Assembly: GCA_035949375.1 (NCBI GenBank)
Contig: DASZIG010000021.1
Location: 40,134-104,133, forward strand
Reading direction: 5' to 3'
Length of the DNA stretch: 64,000 bases
Source of the DNA: Gp13-AA77 sp035949375
Lineage (GTDB): Bacteria > Acidobacteriota > Terriglobia > UBA7540
The notes below the pieces were generated by a model. It saw only the letters and a list, made by a program, of their open reading frames with translations, did no database searches and was not told the origin of the DNA. Positions 57,526 through 64,000 of this stretch are shown one piece after another (the stretch's first letter is position 1; each line of letters begins with the position of its first letter). The translations under genes and the position numbers were made by a program.

Positions 57526-57584
57526 GTCGTTCGTGGTTCGTTGTTCATGGTTCGTTATTCGCGATCCGTTGTTCGTCGTTCGTG
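57526..57584. repeat. TTCGT-word degenerate satellite
   Basis: About eight to ten degenerate copies of GTTCGT/GGTTCGTT follow one another (CGTTCGTGGTTCGTTGTTC and onward). Not coding in any frame. Confidence 0.6.
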
Positions 57585-57636
57585 ATCTCCGTCTTGACTT
57601 TCGCCATTTGCTATTTGAGTTTTGAAATGATTTGAA

Positions 57637-57718
57637 ATCTAGAATTATCTAGAATTCAAAATTCCAAAATCCCAAGAAATCCAAAATCCAAGTGAATTCA
57701 AAATCGAAAATCGATTCA
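57637..57718. repeat. AATTCC/AAATCC-word degenerate satellite
   Basis: Words such as TAGAATT, CAAAATTCC, AAATCC and AAAATCGA recur without fixed period over about 80 bases. Low GC here contrasts strongly with flanking genes. Confidence 0.55.
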
Positions 57719-57809
57719 GCGTGGCATAGGCGAATTGGACGGTGGGCCAAATTCAGAAAAGTGAGAAAGTTTATTTTCGAAGGCAAGAGGGTTTGCTCAA
57801 ATACCTCTG

Positions 57810-57893
57810 GAAGGTCTGAAGGACTGACGAACTGAAGGACCGACGAACTAAGAAACTGAGGAACTGACAACCGACGGACAACTGACAACGGAC
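57810..57893. repeat. AACTGA-word degenerate satellite
   Basis: Copies of GAAGGAC, TGACGAACT, GAGGAACTGACAAC and GGACAACTGACAAC are arranged with a period near 7-9 bases. They resemble short tandemly repeated words seen between genes in several bacterial groups. Confidence 0.6.
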
Positions 57894-57998
57894 ACACGCA
57901 ACCGGCGGCCGATAGCCGTCGAGCGTCCACCCGGTTGATGCCGCCTTGAATGTCGGGTATGGTTAGTCTGCCGGGGAGAAGCTCGAGGATTCAGCGAA

Positions 57999-58997
57999 AT
58001 GGACCTTCAGGGACAGCGGATCCTGGTGACCGGGGCTACGGGATTCATTGGCGGAGCGGTTGCCCGCCGGCTTCTGTCGGAAGGGCGAACGGTTCGGGCG
58101 ATGGCGCGGCAACCCGAGAAGGCCGCGGACCTCGAGGCGCTCGGCGCCGAAGTGGTGATGGGCGATCTCGGCGACGAGGACCTGCTGGAACGCGCGGCGC
58201 AGGGCTGCGCCGTGGTGATTCACTGCGCGGCCCAGGTGACGCCGGCCGACACGCGCACCGCCTTCGAGGGTCCGAACGTGGCCGGCACGGAGAACGTGCT
58301 GGTGGCGTGCGGCAAGTGCGCCGTGAAGCGTTTCGTCCACCTTTCGAGCGTGGCCGTCTTCGGGCTGCCCGGAGCCGGCGTGATCACCGACGCGAGCGCG
58401 CGCGGGCCGGCGGGCGAGGCGTATTCGGACTCGAAGTTCGGCGCCGAGGAAGCGGTGTGGTCGTTCTGCCGCGCGCGTAGCCTGCCCTTCACCATCGTGC
58501 GGCCTTCCTGCGTCTACGGGCCGGGCTCGCCCTACTGGAGCATCCGGCCGCTCAAGAGCATCCGCAAGGGAAAGATGCTGATCATTGCCGGCGGGCGCGG
58601 CACCTTCAACTACGTCTACATCGACAACCTGGTGGATGCGATCCTGCTCGCGACCGCGGACGATCGGGCGCTTGGCGACGCTTTCATTGTGAGCGACGGC
58701 GCCGCCACCTGGCACGACTTCTTCGGCGCTTACGAAAAGATGGCGCGCCGAAAGGGGGTGCGCTCGATTCCGCTTCCGGTGGCGAAGGTGGGCCTGGCAG
58801 CGCGCAATCTGATGTGCCGGTTCAATCACAAGAGCACCATCGCCCTTCGAGCCATCAATTTCATGAGTGGATCGGCCGTGTTCAGCCAAGCGCACATCGA
58901 ACAGACCCTCGGCCACCGCACGCGGGTGAATCTGGAAGAGGGACTGCGCCGCACCGAGGCATGGTTTCGCGAGACGGGACTGCTGGAGGCCGCTTAA
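57999..58997 (+). CDS. NAD-dependent epimerase/dehydratase
   Basis: A 332-residue extended short-chain dehydrogenase. GQRILVTGATGFIGGAVARRLL at 5-26 is the NAD(P)-binding glycine-rich motif, HLSSVAVFG the substrate strand, and Tyr142...Lys146 in AYSDSKFGAE the catalytic YxxxK (3-beta-HSD/epimerase family). FNYVYIDNLVDAIL near 205 is the family FVYVDD-like motif. It acts on a nucleotide sugar or a sterol-like substrate; the size and VxGxxGxxG spacing fit a sugar epimerase/dehydratase. GAGGA lies nine bases before the ATG. The downstream GNAT gene begins almost at its stop. Confidence 0.9.
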   Translation: MDLQGQRILVTGATGFIGGAVARRLLSEGRTVRAMARQPEKAADLEALGAEVVMGDLGDEDLLERAAQGCAVVIHCAAQVTPADTRTAFEGPNVAGTENVLVACGKCAVKRFVHLSSVAVFGLPGAGVITDASARGPAGEAYSDSKFGAEEAVWSFCRARSLPFTIVRPSCVYGPGSPYWSIRPLKSIRKGKMLIIAGGRGTFNYVYIDNLVDAILLATADDRALGDAFIVSDGAATWHDFFGAYEKMARRKGVRSIPLPVAKVGLAARNLMCRFNHKSTIALRAINFMSGSAVFSQAHIEQTLGHRTRVNLEEGLRRTEAWFRETGLLEAA

Positions 58998-58998
58998 A

Positions 58999-59526
58999 TT
59001 GGCGGCGTCCGAATTGTCCCCGGAAGAATCCCGTCCTGAGCCCGTTCGCCCGTCCGCAGCCGAATCGGCGCCGAGCGTGCGCGCTTACCGGCCTTCTGAC
59101 CTTGACGCCCTCTACCATCTCGACCAGGTCTGTTTCCCGCCCGGCGTGGCCTATTCACGGTCCGAGATCGCCGGCTACCTGCGCCGCGCGGATTCGAAGG
59201 CCTGGGTGGCGGAGGCGGGAACCGGCGCCGGGATCGCGGGTTTCGTGGTGGCCAGTTGCGACCCGCGCAGGCAGGGCCATATCATCACCCTTGACGTGGC
59301 TCCGGCGTGGCGCCGGCGCGCGGTCGGCAGCATGCTGATGGAGACAGCTGAAGACTGGGTGCGAAGGCAAGGCGGCGAGGCCGTACTGCTCGAGACCGCA
59401 GAAGACAACCTGACGGCCCAGGCTTTCTATCTCCGGCGCGGCTACATCCGGCTGCGGCGCATCGAAGACTACTATGGAAAAGGTCAGGCGGCCTGGCTGA
59501 TGGGGAAAAAGATAGACGAACCATGA
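58999..59526 (+). CDS. GNAT-family acetyltransferase
   Basis: A 175-residue N-acetyltransferase. The start is a TTG at 58999 with GGAGG (58985-58989) inside the end of the previous gene, so it is coupled to the epimerase. After a 25-residue Glu/Pro-rich head come VRAYRPSDLDALYHLDQVCF (GNAT start), IITLDVAPAWRRRAVGSMLMETAEDWVRRQGGEAVLLE (the acetyl-CoA pyrophosphate loop RRRAVG) and NLTAQAFYLRRGYIRLRR, the usual RimI-like end. It acetylates an amino or protein N-terminal group; the substrate is not readable. Confidence 0.92.
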   Translation: MAASELSPEESRPEPVRPSAAESAPSVRAYRPSDLDALYHLDQVCFPPGVAYSRSEIAGYLRRADSKAWVAEAGTGAGIAGFVVASCDPRRQGHIITLDVAPAWRRRAVGSMLMETAEDWVRRQGGEAVLLETAEDNLTAQAFYLRRGYIRLRRIEDYYGKGQAAWLMGKKIDEP

Positions 59527-59624
59527 ACGATAACGGTCAAGTGTCCGGTTGTCAATTCGCGCTTGAGTGTTCGCAGATCGTAGATCTTAGACGATACCTG
59601 GCAGCTCACGACTGAGAAGCATAG

Positions 59625-62600
59625 ATGCCCATCCGGCTCGGACGCTCGGACTTCCGCACCATCGTGGTGGTGGTGCTCGCCGCAGCGGCGTCGCTGGCCG
59701 TCGCCATCCGGTATTTCCCCCGCGTCTTTCCCGAGGCATCGCTGACTTTCCGGGTGGGCCGCAGCGACTCCCAACCCATCGCCACCGAATTTCTGCAGGC
59801 TCGCGGCTTCAATCTGAACGGCTACGATCACGCCGCGCGCTTCAGCTACGACGACAACGCCAAGCTGTACCTCGAGCGCACGCAGGGAATCGACGGCATG
59901 AACACGCTGGCGCGCGGTCCGGTGCATCTGTGGCGCTGGGAGCATCGCTGGTTCCGGCCGGAGCAGAAGGAGGAATTCCGGGCTGACGTCACGCCCATGG
60001 GCGACGTGGTGTCGTTCGACCACGAATTGCCGGAGGCCGCCCCGGGCGCCAATCTCGACCAGGCGGCGGCGCGGAAGCTCGCCGAGGACTTTCTCGTTAC
60101 CGTGATGAAGCGTGATCTCGGCGACCTGGAGTTTGTGGAAGCGTCCACGAACAAGCGTCCGGCGCGCACGGACCACGACTTCACGTGGAAACAGAAGAGC
60201 GTCAACCTCGGCGACGGCAGCTTGCGCGTGGAAGTGGGCGTCAGCGGCGATCAGGTATCCGGCTACACGGAGTACGTCAAGGTTCCCGACCAGTGGCAGC
60301 GGGACTACGAGCGTCTGCGTTCGCGCAATGACGCCGCGCAAAGCGTGGATGAGGTGTTCTGGTTCCTGCTCAGCGTCGCCATGCTGGCGCTGCTGATCTT
60401 CCGGCTGCGCGATCGCGATGTGCCGCTGCGCCTGGCGGCGATTGCGGGCTCGGTGGCGGCGGTCCTTTTCCTGCTGGAACAACTGAATGAGTTCTCGCTT
60501 TCGAAGTTCGGCTATCCGACCACCGATCCGTATTCCAGTTTCGTCACCCGCAGCATGGTGTCTGACATTTTTATGGCGCTGGGAGTGGGCGTGGCCATTT
60601 TTCTGCTGGTGGCGGCGTCGGAGCCCATGTACCGCGAGGGCTTTCCGCGCCTGCTCTCCCTCAGCCGGGCGATCACCTGGCGCGGCGTGCGGAGCAAGCC
60701 ATTTTTCATCGCCAACGTGGTTGGTCTCGGGCTCACCTTTTTCTTCTTCGCTTACCAGTCGGTGTTTTACCTGGTGGCGAATCACCTGGGCGCCTGGGCG
60801 CCGAGCGATGTGCCTTTTACCGACGATCTCAACACCAGCATTCCCTGGGCGGCGGTGCTGTTCGGGGGTTTTCTGCCCGCGGTGCTCGAAGAGATGCAGT
60901 TTCGCGCCTTCGCGATTCCTTTTCTCCACAAGTACCTGCGCAACTGGCCGCTCGCGATCGTGCTGGCCGCGTTCAATTGGGGCTTCCTGCACGCGGCCTA
61001 TCCCAACCAGCCATTTTTCATTCGCGGCGTTGAAGTGGGCGTGGGCGGAATCATCATCGGCTTCGTGATGCTGCGCTTCGGCGTGATCGCCACCCTGATC
61101 TGGCACTATTCCGTGGACGCGCTCTACACCGCCTTCCTGTTGCTGCGCTCGCCGAACCATTACCTGATGGTCTCGGGCGGGCTCACGGCAGGAATCATGC
61201 TCGTGCCCCTTGTAGTGGCGCTCGTCGCCTACTGGCGCACGGGGACATTTGCGGATGAATCTGATCTCACCAACGCCGCTCAAGGGGTGACGCGGGCTCC
61301 GCGCGAAGAACCGGCCCCGGAAGCTGAGACGGCCCTCGCCTACCATCCACTGAGTTCCGGACGCCTGGCGCTCGGAGGCGTGCTGGCCGCGCTCGGCGTG
61401 GCGCTGGCCCTGATTCCCAGTCACCATTTCGGCAAGGGCGTCAAGGTACAAATCACGCGGGCGCAGGCGATCGCGCAGGCGGACCGCTACCTCGTCGCTC
61501 GCCACCTCAACGCGCAGGACTATCAACGGGTCGCCTGGCTCAGCGACAATGTCGACGCGGACGCGGAGAAGTACTTGCTGCAGTTCCGCACGGTGCGGGA
61601 GGTCGATGGCCTGTACCGGCAGGCTACGAAGCTCGCGCTCTGGCGGGTGCGTTATTTCAAGCCGCTCGAGAAGGAGGAGTACGCGGTCTTCGTGGACGTC
61701 GAGGGCGGCGAAGTGTTTGGCTTCATGCACGATTTGGACGAGGATGCGCCCGGCGCGTCGCTCTCGCCCCCGCAGGCGCTCGAGATCGGACGGCAGTTTG
61801 TCACGGCCCAGGGCTTCAACCTCGATGATTACGACCTCCAGAATTCCGAGGCCACCAAGCGCAAGGCGCGCGAGGACTACGTTCTCACCTGGCAGGCCAA
61901 GGCGGGCCAGCCGTTGAACGTCGCGGATGAGCAATACCGCCTGGAAGTGGGCATCGCCGGTGACCAGGTGACGGGCTTCCGTCGCTATTTCAAATTGCCA
62001 GAGGCCTGGGATCGCCAACAAAGCGAGCGCAAGCTCGTAAACGTGGTGCTGCTGCTCGTGCCGATCCTGCTCGGAGGCGGAATCGCCGCCGGATTCATCT
62101 GGCTGTTCGTGCAGCAAGTCCGGAACGACGGATTGGCCTGGCGCAAAACCCGCCGGTTGGCGGTGGCCGTTGGAATCGTCCTGCTCGTTTCCGAGCTGAA
62201 CACGCTGGTGGCGGTGCGGCAGAACTATCCCACCTCGATGTCGCTCGGCATTTTCAACCTCTTTATCGTGATCGGGTATGTGGTGGTGCCGCTCGCGATC
62301 GGACTGCTGGCGTGGGTGGCCGCCGCCTTCGTGGTGGGCATCTATCCGGACGTCTGGAGGATCTTCAAAGCGCAGGCCCGGCGCGTCTGGGCGCGCGACG
62401 CCGTGGTGGGCCTCGTGGTGGCGGCCGGCGTGGGAACCGGTGTCCATAATCTGGGTACGCTGGTTTTCAATCACTTTCACGCTTATGCGACGCCGGTCAC
62501 GGATATCGTGGACGGCTCCTTCGCCGCCACCTCCCCGGCGCTCGCGTCATTTCTGCCAAGCGTCTACCTTTACGCTGTGTTTTCGCTCGTGGGCCTTGCC

Positions 62601-62969
62601 CTCGCCATCCGGCTGATCATGATTGGCTGGCGCCAGCGCGCCTGGTGGCTCTGGGTCGGAATCGTCCTGCTGGTGATCGCCCGGGGGCCGTCGAACGCAC
62701 ACTCGCTTGGCCAGTTTCTGATCCCCTGGGCGGTCGGCGTCGTGGAATTGCTGGTGTCCTTCGCGCTCATTGCCCTGTTCTTCCGCGACAACGTCGCGGC
62801 CTACATCGCGGTGGTTTTCACGCGGCCCCTCCTTGATCCTTTGCTCGACCTTCTGCGCGATCCAGTTTCGTTTTATCGCTGGAACGGGATTCTGCTCGCG
62901 ATTCTCATGGCCTCCGTCCTCATCTGGCTGCTGCTGCCGCGATCGAGCTCCCGGACGAACACTGCCTGA
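59625..62969 (+). CDS. CPBP-family membrane protease with duplicated architecture
   Basis: An 1114-residue membrane protein. Residues ~40-220 and ~605-790 are two related PepSY-like periplasmic domains (both open with FLQARGFNLNGYD- or YLVARHLNAQDYQ-type stretches and carry GDQV.GY/GF late). The first is followed by a membrane bundle with the CPBP/CAAX-protease signature: Glu422-Glu423 in EEMQFR (with Arg427), His456 in FLHAAYP and His494 in WHYSVDA, the predicted metal or catalytic residues. The second is followed by another bundle without a complete EExxxR/H/H set. It probably cleaves a membrane or lipid-modified substrate. It follows the GNAT gene by 98 bases and may belong to the same unit. 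Confidence 0.85.
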   Translation: MPIRLGRSDFRTIVVVVLAAAASLAVAIRYFPRVFPEASLTFRVGRSDSQPIATEFLQARGFNLNGYDHAARFSYDDNAKLYLERTQGIDGMNTLARGPVHLWRWEHRWFRPEQKEEFRADVTPMGDVVSFDHELPEAAPGANLDQAAARKLAEDFLVTVMKRDLGDLEFVEASTNKRPARTDHDFTWKQKSVNLGDGSLRVEVGVSGDQVSGYTEYVKVPDQWQRDYERLRSRNDAAQSVDEVFWFLLSVAMLALLIFRLRDRDVPLRLAAIAGSVAAVLFLLEQLNEFSLSKFGYPTTDPYSSFVTRSMVSDIFMALGVGVAIFLLVAASEPMYREGFPRLLSLSRAITWRGVRSKPFFIANVVGLGLTFFFFAYQSVFYLVANHLGAWAPSDVPFTDDLNTSIPWAAVLFGGFLPAVLEEMQFRAFAIPFLHKYLRNWPLAIVLAAFNWGFLHAAYPNQPFFIRGVEVGVGGIIIGFVMLRFGVIATLIWHYSVDALYTAFLLLRSPNHYLMVSGGLTAGIMLVPLVVALVAYWRTGTFADESDLTNAAQGVTRAPREEPAPEAETALAYHPLSSGRLALGGVLAALGVALALIPSHHFGKGVKVQITRAQAIAQADRYLVARHLNAQDYQRVAWLSDNVDADAEKYLLQFRTVREVDGLYRQATKLALWRVRYFKPLEKEEYAVFVDVEGGEVFGFMHDLDEDAPGASLSPPQALEIGRQFVTAQGFNLDDYDLQNSEATKRKAREDYVLTWQAKAGQPLNVADEQYRLEVGIAGDQVTGFRRYFKLPEAWDRQQSERKLVNVVLLLVPILLGGGIAAGFIWLFVQQVRNDGLAWRKTRRLAVAVGIVLLVSELNTLVAVRQNYPTSMSLGIFNLFIVIGYVVVPLAIGLLAWVAAAFVVGIYPDVWRIFKAQARRVWARDAVVGLVVAAGVGTGVHNLGTLVFNHFHAYATPVTDIVDGSFAATSPALASFLPSVYLYAVFSLVGLALAIRLIMIGWRQRAWWLWVGIVLLVIARGPSNAHSLGQFLIPWAVGVVELLVSFALIALFFRDNVAAYIAVVFTRPLLDPLLDLLRDPVSFYRWNGILLAILMASVLIWLLLPRSSSRTNTA

Positions 62970-63103
62970 TTCGAACCGGCGTCGGGGTTTGCGGCGCGCC
63001 CGCGTATCCTCACTTGCGCGCGTGTGGTAGCATGGCGCTTTCGGCGCTGCGCTGCGAGCAGGTGGCGCATCCAACAAGGTAGAAGGGACAAGAAAGGGAG
63101 CAC

Positions 63104-63820
63104 TTGCACCGGCGATTCGACGACAAGGAGTTCAAGCGCGTTTCGCGTCGCGAGATTCTGAAGCTCGCGCCGCTCGTTGCGGCCGGGGCCCTGGTGATAC
63201 CGCCGGCGCGCGACTACCTGCTCGATCGCGGGGTAGCGTTCACCGACTGGGCAGCAGGCAAGGTCTTCCGCAGGGGCCACCTCGCGCCCACTTACCCCGA
63301 CTCGGAGCTCACGCCCATCAACCGGTTTGCATACAACAGCTACGACACCAACACGCCGGAGATCGACCCTGACTGGTCGCTCGAAGTCTCCGGTCTGGTG
63401 CGAAAGCCCGGCAACTATTCCCTCGACGACCTGCGCCGCCTCCCCAAGATCACCCAAAATACGCGGCACATCTGCATCGAAGGCTGGGACGTGGTGGGCA
63501 ACTTCGCCGGTGCGCGTGTGAGCGACTTCCTGAACCTCATCGGCGCCGACACCGGCGCGCGCTTCGTGTACGTTGAGTGCGCGGACGACTACTACGAAAC
63601 GCTCGACATGGAGACGGCGATGCATCCGCAATCGCTGCTGTGCTACGAGATGTACGGCAAGCCGCTGCAGGCGGGCCACGGGGCGCCGTTGCGCTTCGCG
63701 CTGCCTACCAAGATCGGGTACAAGTCCGCGAAGTACCTCACGTCGCTGAAGGTCACGAACGTGCTTTCGCAGCGCAGCTATTGGGGTGACCAGGGCTATA
63801 GCTGGTACGCCGGGATCTGA
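63104..63820 (+). CDS. Tat-exported molybdopterin oxidoreductase (SorA/YedY-like)
   Basis: A 238-residue protein starting at TTG 63104, with AAGGGAG five to ten bases upstream. SRREILKLAPLVAAGALVI at residues 12-30 is a twin-arginine signal. EVSGLVRKPGNYSLDDLRRLPKITQNTRHICIEGWDVVGNFAGARVSDFLNLIGAD carries the Moco-coordinating Cys124 in the CIEGW motif and the sulfite-oxidase fold opening. GHGAPLRFALPTKIGYKSAKYLTSLKV is the conserved end. Family members (MsrP/YedY, SorA) repair methionine sulfoxide or oxidise sulfite in the periplasm. The next gene begins 53 bases later and may encode a membrane partner. Confidence 0.92.
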   Translation: MHRRFDDKEFKRVSRREILKLAPLVAAGALVIPPARDYLLDRGVAFTDWAAGKVFRRGHLAPTYPDSELTPINRFAYNSYDTNTPEIDPDWSLEVSGLVRKPGNYSLDDLRRLPKITQNTRHICIEGWDVVGNFAGARVSDFLNLIGADTGARFVYVECADDYYETLDMETAMHPQSLLCYEMYGKPLQAGHGAPLRFALPTKIGYKSAKYLTSLKVTNVLSQRSYWGDQGYSWYAGI

Positions 63821-63840
63821 CGTTCGTCGCGGTCCTGCCC

Positions 63841-63868
63841 CCAGGGGAATTCAACCAGGGGAATTCAA
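63841..63868 (+). repeat. Perfect 14-bp tandem duplication
   Basis: CCAGGGGAATTCAA occurs twice, 20 bases after the molybdopterin gene stop and just before the ATG at 63873. The second copy supplies the AGGGG likely used as ribosome binding site, so the duplication moved a translation signal. Confidence 0.9.
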
Positions 63869-63872
63869 AGAG

Positions 63873-64000
63873 ATGAGTGAAGGCGAAAAAGACGGCGAGG
63901 TCCATGCGGACCGGGGACGCGCCGAGGCTGTGCCTGCGCGCGATCCTGCCGCGTCGGCCGCCGACGCTGCGCCGGTCGAGGCGCCGCCGGCCGCTTTGCC
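63873..64000 (+). CDS. Unidentified protein, N-terminal fragment at window end
   Basis: A frame from the ATG at 63873 runs to the window edge, giving 42 visible residues beginning MSEGEKDGEVHADRGRAEAV. They are highly Ala/Pro/Glu/Asp-rich, typical of a flexible N-terminus before a membrane domain. Its position right after the molybdopterin oxidoreductase suggests a cytochrome b-type or other membrane partner, but nothing visible proves that. Confidence 0.45.
   Translation, partial: MSEGEKDGEVHADRGRAEAVPARDPAASAADAAPVEAPPAAL

Larger units (their letters stand above)
57485..57998. other. Repetitive, AT-rich intergenic region
   Basis: With the tandem duplication this makes a 541-base gap without any gene. 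It holds three low-complexity blocks of different word type: TTCGT words at 57526-57584, AAAATCC/GAATTC words at 57637-57718, and AACTGA/CGACGAACT words at 57810-57893. GAGGA upstream of the epimerase ATG is the only control signal I can point to. Confidence 0.6.

Noticed and set aside
59484..62480. 998-residue open frame opposite the CPBP protease gene
   Set aside because: Composition is Arg/His/Glu-rich without motifs, and the sense gene has clear membrane and active-site patterns.
62966..63000. Sequence resembling a tRNA T-loop (GGTTCGAATC on the minus strand)
   Set aside because: The flanking bases do not form a T-stem or acceptor stem, so no tRNA is called.

Overview
The window is GC-rich, densely coded bacterial DNA and most likely comes from an Acidobacteriota genome. 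The strongest markers are four large 'Acidobacterial duplicated orphan permease' (ADOP, MacB/FtsX-like) genes next to two PadR regulators of the acidobacterial type. An SBBP beta-propeller protein with choice-of-anchor-D modules, a PEP-CTERM protein, a TIGR03067-like protein, a Tat-exported Gfo/Idh/MocA oxidoreductase and a cytochrome c/beta-barrel fusion fit that picture. No rRNA, tRNA, CRISPR array, transposase or phage gene was recognised.

Layout. 0-6 kb: purD on the minus strand with a very short leader, a TIGR03067-like protein, an orphan HemN-like radical SAM enzyme and a secreted alpha/beta-hydrolase. 6-13.3 kb: a TPR lipoprotein, a large SBBP surface protein and a PEP-CTERM protein. 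13.6-25.7 kb: two divergent PadR-ADOP modules, one regulator with three permeases (minus) and one regulator with one permease (plus), separated by a large inverted repeat. 25.7-41.7 kb: mostly single metabolic and envelope genes (penicillin-acylase-family hydrolase, Gfo/Idh/MocA oxidoreductase, pyrB, an Xre regulator, fadN, a ceramidase-like protein, TPR/OB-fold-like proteins, a cytochrome c fusion). 41.8-57.5 kb: a compact, largely translationally coupled cluster with three cobalamin-binding-type radical SAM enzymes, four SAM methyltransferases, a Wzx/MATE-like flippase, two GT4-like glycosyltransferases, a flavin-reductase-like protein, an HprK-like kinase and a PF14907-like nucleotidyltransferase. 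58-64 kb: a sugar-epimerase-like protein, a GNAT acetyltransferase, a duplicated-architecture CPBP membrane protease, a Tat-exported molybdopterin oxidoreductase, and the start of its probable partner gene.

How genes may work together. The 41.8-57.5 kb cluster is the best candidate for an undescribed system. The sequence supports a pathway in which a lipid-linked or glycosylated product is C- or P-methylated by B12-radical SAM enzymes, methylated by SAM enzymes, glycosylated and exported by the flippase. The product is unknown: there is no polyketide or peptide synthetase, no recognised precursor peptide and no lasso cyclase. The PadR-ADOP modules look self-contained, each regulator preceding its permease(s) and each carrying its own operator-like palindrome.

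Non-coding DNA is unusually structured. It includes a pair of inverted stem-loop elements bracketing a small secreted-protein gene, mirrored palindromic repeats between the PadR genes, short-word satellites in the permease spacers and at 57.5-57.9 kb, a triple repeat upstream of the TPR lipoprotein, and three perfect 13-14 bp tandem duplications just downstream of stop codons. All calls come from reading the sequence; no database search was run.
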